Part shown: piece after piece, positions 16,280 through 22,361 of the stretch | Numbering within the stretch: the stretch's first letter is position 1 | How the letters are laid out: each line of letters starts with the position of its first letter | DNA from: a bacterium | GTDB lineage: Bacteria; Krumholzibacteriota; Krumholzibacteriia; LZORAL124-64-63 | DNA length: 22,361 nt | Direction: 5' to 3' | NCBI GenBank assembly: GCA_030591105.1 | Contig: JAUVBS010000003.1 | Coordinates: 1 to 22,361, forward strand | The notes under the pieces: model-generated | What the model was told of the DNA's origin: nothing | What the model saw: the letters and a program-made list of their open reading frames with translations, nothing else | The model's database searches: none | Translations under genes and position numbers: made by a program

Positions 16280-16743
16280 CCGTAGAACTCATCCATGAAG
16301 ACGGAATCCGGCGGTGCCAGGCTCGCCTGTTGCGCAGCGAACTGCTCCGGATCCCACAACTCCATGTAATTACCCATCCCGATCACGAGCACCTTGGCCG
16401 TGATCCCGTAAGGCGCCAAGAAGTCTGGCGCGATGGCGATCCGCCCCTGAGCATCCGGCTCGACGACGCGGCTATTGTGACTGATGCGCCGCAGCTCTGC
16501 GCGTTGTCCCTGGCCAGGCTTGCGCCCCCGCGCTCTATTGAAGGCCGCGACGAACTCGACGTACGGCAACAGATTGAGTGTCCCGTCGGGGCCGTCAGAC
16601 ACCACATACCGCTCGTCGGCGTGAGCCGAACCGCTACGCCGAAACCTGAACGGCAGGTTGAAACGCCCCTTGGCGTCCACAGACCGGGTGTAGGAGCCGT
16701 GGAAGCAGGATGTCGATTCGCTGTGGCTGTTCCGTTCGTCCAT
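16276..16743 (-). CDS. mraZ: MraZ, AbrB-fold transcriptional regulator of the dcw cluster
   Basis: MraZ is an oligomeric ring-shaped DNA-binding protein that represses (E. coli) or otherwise controls its own dcw operon by binding short direct repeats at the mraZ promoter. The 155-aa product contains the two AbrB-like half domains, each with the family DxxxR signature: DAKGR (23-27) in GSYTRSVDAKGRFNLPFRF and DAQGR (97-101) in VVEPDAQGRIAIAPDFL. The N-terminus has about 13 more residues than most homologues, which start close to FxGxY. No closer start codon exists, and an upstream in-frame TAA rules out a much longer protein. The ATG at 16743 has no clear Shine-Dalgarno sequence. The gene stands first in the cluster behind a strong promoter with matching repeats, as expected for autoregulation. 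Confidence 0.95.
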   Translation of the reverse strand: MDERNSHSESTSCFHGSYTRSVDAKGRFNLPFRFRRSGSAHADERYVVSDGPDGTLNLLPYVEFVAAFNRARGRKPGQGQRAELRRISHNSRVVEPDAQGRIAIAPDFLAPYGITAKVLVIGMGNYMELWDPEQFAAQQASLAPPDSVFMDEFYG

Positions 16744-16786
16744 TGATTGGTGTCCATGGTCGCAAATTTACCAGATTGATCCGATT

Positions 16787-16811
16787 TCACCTTTTTTCAC
16801 CACAAATCACC
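16787..16811 (-). promoter_or_regulatory. Likely MraZ operator: three GGTGA repeats at 10-bp period
   Basis: On the minus strand GGTGA occurs at 16807-16811, 16797-16801 and 16787-16791, exactly 10 bp apart, so all three face the same side of the helix. They begin at the predicted transcription start and run into the mraZ leader. Known MraZ sites are arrays of short direct repeats with 10-bp period (TGGGN with 5-bp gaps in E. coli), so layout and location fit. The repeat sequence itself is specific to this organism. Confidence 0.7.
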
Positions 16812-16816
16812 ACCAG

Positions 16817-16845
16817 AAGTTACATGCACCCCACAGGAGTGTCAA
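16817..16845 (-). promoter_or_regulatory. Sigma70-type promoter of mraZ and the dcw operon
   Basis: A perfect TTGACA (16840-16845) is followed after 17 bp by TAACTT (16817-16822). The -10 hexamer is only a partial match but is placed at the ideal distance. Start of transcription is expected near 16810, giving a leader of about 67 nt. The AT-rich stretch upstream (16846-16885, runs of A and T) could act as an UP element. It drives towards mraZ and probably the whole cluster. Confidence 0.7.
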
Positions 16846-17004
16846 TCGTCTTTTTTGAGATATCGAAAATAAAATGTAACGGTCTGTTGGGCAGATAGTT
16901 ATGAGTAATCTAGGCTAGGCGAGGCTCGGGTTTGCTGCCTTTTTACGACCGACCGTTCGCAAGGACACTGACCAGACCTGGCGGCACGCTCTCGACCGTA
17001 GGGA
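16846..17004. other. Intergenic region between the flippase gene and the mraZ promoter
   Basis: This 159-bp stretch has an AT-rich half next to the promoter (16846-16885, possible UP element) and a GC-richer half next to the flippase stop codon. Short imperfect repeats of the type taggc/gaggc occur around 16912-16930. I found no stem-loop followed by a T-run, so no factor-independent terminator can be named for the polysaccharide genes, and no gene-like reading frame. Confidence 0.5.
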
Positions 17005-18324
17005 TCAATGCCGCAAGTCGGTCCAAGAGGGGATCAAAATCGCACGTAGCGGCAGTCCGGTGACCTTACGGAAACGGACGACCATCAGGACGGTACCGAG
17101 CGTATAGGAGAGCGACGCGGCCCAGGCGGCCCCGACGGCACCGTGGTCCGGGATCAGCCAGAGTCCCAGAAAGACACCGACGATCACCACTAGAATACTG
17201 GCCTGGGCGTTCCAGGCCGGATGACCGCGTCCGATGAAGTCGCCGGCCAGCACCGTGGCGGGCGCCACCGCGACGATGCCCGGCAGCAACGCCCAGAGCG
17301 GGTAACTTGCGCCGGCGTACACACCCCCGCCCAGGTGTTTGAACACGATCGGAGCTACGATCGCCACCGGTACCGCGGCGACCAGCGTCGCCAGCAACCC
17401 GATGCGGACCGCGCGGGCGGCGGTAAGGTCGCGCTCGGGTTCATCGGCTCCGGCGGCGGAGCTGTGCACCAGCAGAGGTGTCAGAGCACCCGGGATGAGC
17501 CAGAGCAGTTCGCCGGCCCATACCGCCAGCGAATAGACCCCGACCACTGCCGCGCCGTGATAGTACTCCACCAGCCCCTGGTCGAGACGCAACATCAACA
17601 GGTAAGCAATGACCGACACCTGGCCGATCCAACCACGGCGTAGGTTACGGCCGACCAGAACGAACAGTCCGATCGGTGGCGACCGGACGACTGCGGCATC
17701 GTCCACCACGCATGATCGTTTCAGCAGTACGACCAGCACGACAGCAGCCAACACCTGCGCGGCTGCAAACGCGGTCACCGCGACGCCGAGCTTCAGTCCG
17801 ACCAGCAGCGCGAGAGCGGCCAGGAGCAACAGATGAGTCAGCGCCCGCGCCAGGTTGACCCCCGCCCCCACGACGACGCGGCCGATGGCCAACAGGTCGT
17901 AGTTGGCGATGTCGAAAACCACCAGAGCGAGAACGGCGGCACCCACCGCGGCAGCGATGTTGCCGGTCCACCCGAGTCGCTCGCTGGCTAGCGCCGCCAG
18001 GAACGTACCGCGCAATACGAGCGGCGCCAAGACCACGAACACGACCACGCCGGCGACCCATACCGCCTGAGCCCGCAGCATGCGGGACGGTGCCACGCGG
18101 CCTTGCCGCAGGTCCGGCACCGCAGCCAGACCGACGCCTCCGTTCAGGACCGCTGCGGCGATCATCACCACCGCCAAGGTCAAACTGTAATGACCCTGCC
18201 CGACCGGCCCGAGCCGGTCGGCCACGAGCAGCACCACGACCGCGTTGGCCGCCACCTGCAGCAGACGGCTGGAGAAGATCTGGCTACCTGCGGTCAACAG
18301 GCTCATGGGCGGTCGCTCCGTCAT
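17005..18324 (-). CDS. Wzx-type polysaccharide flippase (MOP superfamily)
   Basis: A 439-aa polytopic membrane protein with about 12 hydrophobic segments. It begins with the pattern of O-antigen or repeat-unit flippases: an N-terminal amphipathic start, then LLQVAANAVVVLLVADRLGP with the GPVGQGHYSLTLAV turn after the first helix. C-terminal loops include YAGASYPLWALLPGIVAVAP and HGAVGAAWAASLSYTLGTVL, also usual in this family. Such proteins move undecaprenyl-linked sugar units across the inner membrane, here probably a product of the neighbouring dehydratase pathway. A lipid II flippase (MurJ) role is less likely: MurJ is longer with 14 helices, and the sequence looks Wzx-like. The start ATG at 18324 overlaps the acyltransferase gene by ATGA; an ATG at 18306 with GGAG 9 nt upstream is an alternative. 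Substrate unknown. Confidence 0.82.
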   Translation of the reverse strand: MTERPPMSLLTAGSQIFSSRLLQVAANAVVVLLVADRLGPVGQGHYSLTLAVVMIAAAVLNGGVGLAAVPDLRQGRVAPSRMLRAQAVWVAGVVVFVVLAPLVLRGTFLAALASERLGWTGNIAAAVGAAVLALVVFDIANYDLLAIGRVVVGAGVNLARALTHLLLLAALALLVGLKLGVAVTAFAAAQVLAAVVLVVLLKRSCVVDDAAVVRSPPIGLFVLVGRNLRRGWIGQVSVIAYLLMLRLDQGLVEYYHGAAVVGVYSLAVWAGELLWLIPGALTPLLVHSSAAGADEPERDLTAARAVRIGLLATLVAAVPVAIVAPIVFKHLGGGVYAGASYPLWALLPGIVAVAPATVLAGDFIGRGHPAWNAQASILVVIVGVFLGLWLIPDHGAVGAAWAASLSYTLGTVLMVVRFRKVTGLPLRAILIPSWTDLRH

Positions 18325-19376
18325 CGGTGCACGAACCGGCGTAATTGCCGCACGGTCCGCCACCACGCCACGCTGAGCGTGTAGTGGCCCCGGACCTCGG
18401 TATCGGCTCCCAGCAAACGCTTGAAACGATTCAACGTACCGATCCCTCCGCTGCCGCCTAGGTCGAGGTAGCGCGCGCCACGAGTGCAACCCTCGGCGAT
18501 CTCCTGCCACACGATCAAAGTAGCCGGAAACAGCTGCCGATTGTGTTCGGGAAGGGTCGCTCCCACCCAGGCCACGAGGCGATCGCCGTCATGCACACAG
18601 AAGTGTCCGCCGATCACCCGATCCTCGTACTCGACGTAGATCAGAAAAGCGCGCCCTTCTCCCCTTTCGGCAAGCTCCTCCAAGAGGGATAGCGGTGCCG
18701 GCTCGACGCCCCAGTGTCGGGTCGCCGCACGATAGATGGCGTGGAACTCTGCCAGCTTGGCGCGGTCGACCGAGCTGCCGGCACTGCACCCGCGTTTCAC
18801 AGCGCGGTTGCGCTCGTTGCGTCGGTTGTTCGACAGGACGTGGCGCTCGACGTACGCCAGCCCACCGTCGAGCGGAATCACCGCTCCGGATACGTCACGG
18901 CGCTCAAAGCCGCGATCACTCAATAGCGATCCGAAACGCAGCTCCGTATCTGCCGCGAGACTGATACTCGCCTGCACCGTGCGTCCACCGACGAGATCGG
19001 CGTACCGATCGGCCAGAGCGCCGAAAACCTCCTGCTGGTCGGTGGGCGAGAGATCGGACGCGACGAGCGGACCGCCGCTTGTTCCGTCCAGGTGGCTGGC
19101 GTAGCGCCTCAACCGGTGGCGGCTACGGGCGACGGCAGCCAGACCACCGATCAGCTCGCCCGCGCGCCGCACCTCCAACCACAACGGAGTCGCGCCCGGG
19201 TAATGCCGGGCCACCGCTTCGGTCCACAGGGGGCGATAGAAGAAACTTGCGACCGAGACTCGTGCCACCAGCGCGGCCCAATCCGGCGGTGGAACGTCGC
19301 GCTGGTGCACCTCGATACCACCGGTCCGTCGCCACTGCCGGCCGTCAGCGTCGGCCGCGTCGCTGAGTCCGGTCAT
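18321..19376 (-). CDS. FemAB/BioF2-like GNAT acyltransferase
   Basis: The 351-aa product looks like a double-GNAT protein of the FemAB/BioF2 (CelD/BcsL-like) group, which transfers acyl or aminoacyl groups to polysaccharide or cell-wall precursors. Visible features are FFYRPLWTEAVARHYPG (45-61), a family opening; HLDGTSGGPLV (95-105); the basic segment LSNNRRNERNRAVKRG (181-196); and in the second half FLIYVEYEDRVIGGHFCVHD (244-263), YLDLGGSGGIGTLNRFKRLL (303-322) and the usual FK-R-LG ending. There is no signal peptide, so it acts in the cytoplasm. The frame is open further upstream, but the ATG at 19376 is chosen for its ATGA overlap with the dehydratase gene. It also overlaps the flippase gene by ATGA, tying it to polysaccharide modification. 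The exact substrate cannot be read from the sequence. Confidence 0.75.
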   Translation of the reverse strand: MTGLSDAADADGRQWRRTGGIEVHQRDVPPPDWAALVARVSVASFFYRPLWTEAVARHYPGATPLWLEVRRAGELIGGLAAVARSRHRLRRYASHLDGTSGGPLVASDLSPTDQQEVFGALADRYADLVGGRTVQASISLAADTELRFGSLLSDRGFERRDVSGAVIPLDGGLAYVERHVLSNNRRNERNRAVKRGCSAGSSVDRAKLAEFHAIYRAATRHWGVEPAPLSLLEELAERGEGRAFLIYVEYEDRVIGGHFCVHDGDRLVAWVGATLPEHNRQLFPATLIVWQEIAEGCTRGARYLDLGGSGGIGTLNRFKRLLGADTEVRGHYTLSVAWWRTVRQLRRFVHR

Positions 19377-20875
19377 GCCGTAGTACCATCCGCCGCGCCG
19401 GCCGGTTCGGACGACGGCTGATTCGCAAGATTCGGGCTGCCGAGTAGGTCCGCAAGTTGCAGCCGAAGGCCGGCGCGGTCGCCGGCTACAGCAGACGTTA
19501 TCAGAGCGGGCAAGGCTTCGGCGACGTCGGGACATGACCGACGCGAGCAGGCTCTGCGGATCATCGGATTCGCACTCGGCTGAAGTTCCTCGTCCGGTTC
19601 GATCAGCAACTCGTGCAACCGTTCGCCGGGACGCAGTCCAGTCAACTCGACACCGGGTCCGTCGTCACCATTGTCCGGGTCGAAGCCCGACAGGACCAAC
19701 AAGTTACGTGCCAGTTCGAGGATCGATACCGGCTCGCCCATCTCGAGGATGTAGGTCGACCCGGCCTCGCCGAGAACCATCGCCTCGATCACCAGCAAGG
19801 CGGCCTCCTTGATGGTCATGAAGTAGCGGGTCATACCGCGATCAGTGATCGGTAAGGGGAGCCCCGCCGCGATGCGCTGTTGGAAGAGCGGCACCACCGA
19901 TCCGCGGCTGCCGAGCACGTTACCGAACCGCACGGTCATAAACCGGGTCGTGCCACCGCCGTTCTGCGCCTGCTGCACGAGCCACTCCGCCAACTTCTTG
20001 GTCGCACCCATGATGTTGGTCGGCGAAACCGCCTTGTCGGTACTGATCAGAACGAAACGCTCGGCGCCGACTTGGCGGGCGAACTCGATCAAGTTCGCAG
20101 TGCCGGCGACGTTGACGATGACCGCCTCCTCCGGATTATCTTCCATCAAAGGCACGTGCTTGTGGGCCGCCGCGTGCAAGATCAACTCCGGCCGATGCCG
20201 CGTTGCCAGCACTTGCAACCGGGCGCGGTCGCGGACGTCGGCGATAACCGGGGTGAGCCGCGTCGTACCGGCATTGGGCGCCAGTTCGCCCAGAATCTCG
20301 AAGATACTGTTCTCGCCACGACCGAGCAGGATCAGCTCCCGCGGATCCAGCTCCAGCAGTTGACGGCACAGCTCGCCACCGATGGAGCCCCCGGCACCGG
20401 TGACCAGGATCGTCCGGCCCGACACCGCGGCTCGGGCGCTGCCGGCCTGGAACGTCACGCTCTCACGGCCGAGCAGATCCTCCGGTGCCACCGGCCTGAC
20501 ATCCTCGAAGTGGACGTCCCCTTCGATGATGGCGCGAATACCGGGGACGATCATGAACGGCAGTCCAGCCCGTTTGCAGAGAATGACCAGACGCCGGATC
20601 AGCGAGCCGGGCGACGACGGAATCGCGATCAAGATCTCCTCGGCGTCGATCCGATGCGCCGCTTCCACCAGCTCGGTCGTACCGCCGAGGACCGGTAGAC
20701 CGAGTACTTCGTGGCCAGCCAACCCGGGATCGTCGTCGACAAAACCGACCGGCTCGAGTAGTAGTCCTTCCTCGCGGATCTCACGCACGAGCGACTGGCC
20801 AGCCTCGCCGGCCCCGACGATCAGCAAGCGGATCCGTTTCTGCGACTCGCGAGAATCCTGGCGGTCGCCCACCAT
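19373..20875 (-). CDS. CapD/WbpM-type nucleotide-sugar 4,6-dehydratase without membrane domain
   Basis: The 500-aa product has two Rossmann parts. The first, a CoA-binding-like domain, begins RIRLLIVGAGEAGQSLVREI (14-33). The second is an extended SDR domain with TGAGGSIGGEL (159-169), HAAAHKHVPLME (234-245), STDKAVSPTNIMGATKK (278-294) and VRFGNVLGSRGSVVPLF (315-331). The catalytic YxxxK of most SDRs is MxxxK here (Met289, Lys293), the hallmark of WbpM/FlaA1-type UDP-GlcNAc 4,6-dehydratases and CapD relatives. Large members of this family normally carry about four N-terminal membrane helices (600-660 aa); these are absent here. The ATG at 20875 is fixed by a strong ribosome site just upstream. 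The enzyme probably makes a deoxy-amino-sugar precursor for the polysaccharide handled by the next two genes. The precise stereochemistry is unknown. Confidence 0.88.
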   Translation of the reverse strand: MVGDRQDSRESQKRIRLLIVGAGEAGQSLVREIREEGLLLEPVGFVDDDPGLAGHEVLGLPVLGGTTELVEAAHRIDAEEILIAIPSSPGSLIRRLVILCKRAGLPFMIVPGIRAIIEGDVHFEDVRPVAPEDLLGRESVTFQAGSARAAVSGRTILVTGAGGSIGGELCRQLLELDPRELILLGRGENSIFEILGELAPNAGTTRLTPVIADVRDRARLQVLATRHRPELILHAAAHKHVPLMEDNPEEAVIVNVAGTANLIEFARQVGAERFVLISTDKAVSPTNIMGATKKLAEWLVQQAQNGGGTTRFMTVRFGNVLGSRGSVVPLFQQRIAAGLPLPITDRGMTRYFMTIKEAALLVIEAMVLGEAGSTYILEMGEPVSILELARNLLVLSGFDPDNGDDGPGVELTGLRPGERLHELLIEPDEELQPSANPMIRRACSRRSCPDVAEALPALITSAVAGDRAGLRLQLADLLGSPNLANQPSSEPAGAADGTTA

Positions 20876-20877
20876 CG

Positions 20878-20887
20878 CTCCCCTCCC
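20878..20887 (-). promoter_or_regulatory. Ribosome binding site deciding the start of the dehydratase gene
   Basis: GGGAGGGGAG on the minus strand ends 2 nt before the ATG at 20875, with the GGGAGG core about 6 nt away. It supports this start over the frame's upstream extension to 20953, which would overlap the end of the propeller gene. The gap between the two genes also holds a small GC-rich stem (CGCCG-CTGG-CGGCG, about 20893-20906) without a T-run. Confidence 0.6.
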
Positions 20888-20915
20888 TACCGCCGCCAGC
20901 GGCGCGGCGTAGCTC

Positions 20916-22361
20916 TCACCAGACCACTGCCAGGGTCCGGGTCGTCGTCTCACCCCGGTAAGTCACCGTCACCAGATAGATGCCGCTCGCCACCCGATCG
21001 CCGAGGCGATTCTCGCCCGTCCAGAAACCGTCATCGGCAGAGACTTGTGTTTGACGGTAAATCAGCTGCCCTTCGATGTTGTAGATCTCGATGGCAGCCG
21101 CGTCATCTTGCGTCTCGTCGGCACCGATGCCACCGAGCTTGAGCTGGCCATCGCCGCCATGACCCGGATACGGGTTGGGGTAGAGGTAGACCGTATCGAG
21201 CGAGGGCGATGAGTCCGCCACGTACGACGGTACCGAGATCAGTGAAGCACCCAAATCACCGCTGACCAGCAGCCGGCGGCCGTCGGGCGCAACCGCTAGC
21301 TGGCGATACGGTCCGCCCGGCAGACCGGTCACCGATCTGGGCGAATAGAGTACACCGAAGCGCGGATCGGCCAAGTAGTTGCCCAGGTCGAAATAGGCAT
21401 CGATGGTCACCACCGAACCGCTCCGCCGTATCCGGTTCAATCCCACGTCGCTCAACACCCACGCGTCGTCGTTGGCATCGACCACCACGTCGACGACCGA
21501 TCCCGAGATCAATCCGGTCTGAGTCGCGTTGGTCTTCTCCCGATACTCTTCAAGCAAAGTCGCGGTGCGGTTCGAGACGTTGTAGCTGAAGCGGGCAACC
21601 CCGTTGGCGCCAGCCCAAAGTGAACCATCGTTGGCAAGGGCGAGCGAACCGACCGCCTGCGCGTTGAACGGCGAGCCCGGAAACGTCGTGACCGGATCGT
21701 ACCAATCGTCGTCTGTAGTATCGAGCCAAGTGATCGGATCGTCCGGGCCGGCAAACTCACCGTTGATATCCCATCTGACCAGACCGACGTCTTGGACCGC
21801 GAACCAGAGCACGTCGGCGCGCTCGAACTCTGCATCGCCCATGGTCTCACCACCCAGCTCAGCGATGCGCAAGGCGAGCCAACGATCGGCCCGGTCCCAG
21901 GCGTTCGGGTCGGTCAGAATGTCCACCCCATGCCAGTCCCCCACCATCACCACCGTACCGTCGGGGTGGGTCAGCATCCGCTTGTACCAGAGTCCGCCCA
22001 GCGGCGTATTGGACTCGTTCAAACGTCGGAAAGTATCGGCCGGTGCCGCGAAGGCCGCAGCTGGCTCGTAACGCACCACACCGGAGTAGTACTGGCTGAA
22101 CCAGATGGCGCCGCTGCTGTCGGCGGCCACCGCTAGCATGCCGCCGCTGTGGTTGAACATCCCGTTCCAACCGTTTTCAGCCGAGGCTGCCTGGTAAACG
22201 TTCGTCCAGCGCGCGCTGTCGCGGCCAGAAAGCGCATCGCCTTGCCGCGCACCGATCCAGATCCCGCCCGCACTGTCGAACGACAGGCCATGGGCACCCA
22301 GGACCAACGAGGCATCGATGGTCCAGGTGTCCCAACCGCTGGGAGAGCGGCGCCCCAGGTA
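20916..22361 (-). CDS. Secreted beta-propeller-like protein with FlgD/T9SS-like C-terminal domain (5' end beyond window)
   Basis: The 481 codons present are open to the right edge, so the N-terminus and any signal peptide are missing. Repeated blade-like segments such as GLSFDSAGGIWIGAR, DSSGAIWFSQYYSGVVRYEP, LANDGSLWAGANGVARFSYN and DANDDAWVLSDVGLNRIR resemble the two-component-regulator propeller (ligand-binding beta-propeller) family. The last 95 or so residues (YLYPNPYPG, IEIYNIEGQLIYR, FWTGENRLGDRVASGIYLVT) match the FlgD-Ig/T9SS type A sorting-tail pattern found on exported proteins of the FCB group and related uncultured phyla. The protein is therefore probably exported or surface-anchored. 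It could instead be the sensor part of a larger protein, but the tail argues for secretion. The product ends 40 bp before the dehydratase gene; a functional link is not shown. The exact role is unknown. Confidence 0.75.
   Translation of the reverse strand, partial: YLGRRSPSGWDTWTIDASLVLGAHGLSFDSAGGIWIGARQGDALSGRDSARWTNVYQAASAENGWNGMFNHSGGMLAVAADSSGAIWFSQYYSGVVRYEPAAAFAAPADTFRRLNESNTPLGGLWYKRMLTHPDGTVVMVGDWHGVDILTDPNAWDRADRWLALRIAELGGETMGDAEFERADVLWFAVQDVGLVRWDINGEFAGPDDPITWLDTTDDDWYDPVTTFPGSPFNAQAVGSLALANDGSLWAGANGVARFSYNVSNRTATLLEEYREKTNATQTGLISGSVVDVVVDANDDAWVLSDVGLNRIRRSGSVVTIDAYFDLGNYLADPRFGVLYSPRSVTGLPGGPYRQLAVAPDGRRLLVSGDLGASLISVPSYVADSSPSLDTVYLYPNPYPGHGGDGQLKLGGIGADETQDDAAAIEIYNIEGQLIYRQTQVSADDGFWTGENRLGDRVASGIYLVTVTYRGETTTRTLAVVW

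Noticed and set aside
16383..16790. GTG-initiated frame starting inside the MraZ repeats, 135 codons
   Set aside because: Overlaps mraZ out of frame almost completely and has no family resemblance; a shadow frame rather than a leader peptide.
16912..16930. Imperfect taggc/gaggc repeats after the flippase gene
   Set aside because: Too short and irregular to be a defined repeat element or terminator; no T-run.
20893..20906. GC-rich hairpin after the propeller gene as a terminator
   Set aside because: No T-run follows and the next ribosome site starts within a few bases.
1..22361. tRNA, rRNA, insertion sequences, prophage or integrase genes
   Set aside because: None seen on either strand; composition is even apart from the short AT-rich mraZ promoter region.

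Overview
The window is a high-GC (roughly 60-65% by eye) chromosomal segment in which every convincing gene lies on the minus strand. Most of it is a division and cell wall (dcw) cluster. In transcription order (high to low coordinates) it reads: mraZ, a small STAS-domain gene, rsmH, an ftsL-like gene, ftsI with PASTA domains, murE, murF, mraY, murD, ftsW, murG, murC, ftsQ, ftsA and the first 242 codons of ftsZ, which runs off the left edge. Almost all joints are 4-11 bp overlaps or gaps under 20 bp. The exceptions are mraZ/STAS (106 bp) and ftsA/ftsZ (170 bp), and both hold regulatory-looking sequence. MurE carries a DNPR motif, which points to meso-diaminopimelate peptidoglycan. murB and ddl, often found between murC and ftsQ, are absent.

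Upstream of the dcw cluster (17005-22361) is a second minus-strand group. It contains the 3' part of a large beta-propeller-like protein with a C-terminal FlgD/T9SS-like tail, a soluble CapD/WbpM-type nucleotide-sugar dehydratase, a FemAB/BioF2-like GNAT acyltransferase and a Wzx-type flippase. The last three are joined by ATGA overlaps and look like a surface polysaccharide unit. A 261-bp AT-rich gap with a strong sigma70-like promoter separates this group from mraZ.

The organism is probably a Gram-negative, mDAP-type, high-GC bacterium. The C-terminal tail of the propeller protein is typical of the FCB superphylum and related uncultured lineages (Latescibacterota-, Eisenbacteria-, KSB1- or Gemmatimonadota-like). 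The exact phylum cannot be fixed from this sequence alone.

The most interesting non-coding signal is at 16170-16277, between mraZ and the STAS gene. Three 24-nt repeats, about 34-35 nt apart, each fold on the mRNA strand into an 8-bp stem with a hexaloop AAGGAG or AGGGAG. The middle copy differs in its stem but keeps pairing through G-U pairs. A fourth hairpin has loop AUGGAG and places the GGAG in front of the STAS start codon in its loop. All four loops fit the ANGGAN pattern bound by CsrA/RsmA proteins, so the layout looks like a CsrA-type translational control leader inside the dcw operon. Other regulatory signals are three GGTGA repeats at exact 10-bp period at the mraZ transcription start (a likely MraZ operator), and an 8-bp inverted repeat abutting a possible ftsZ promoter.
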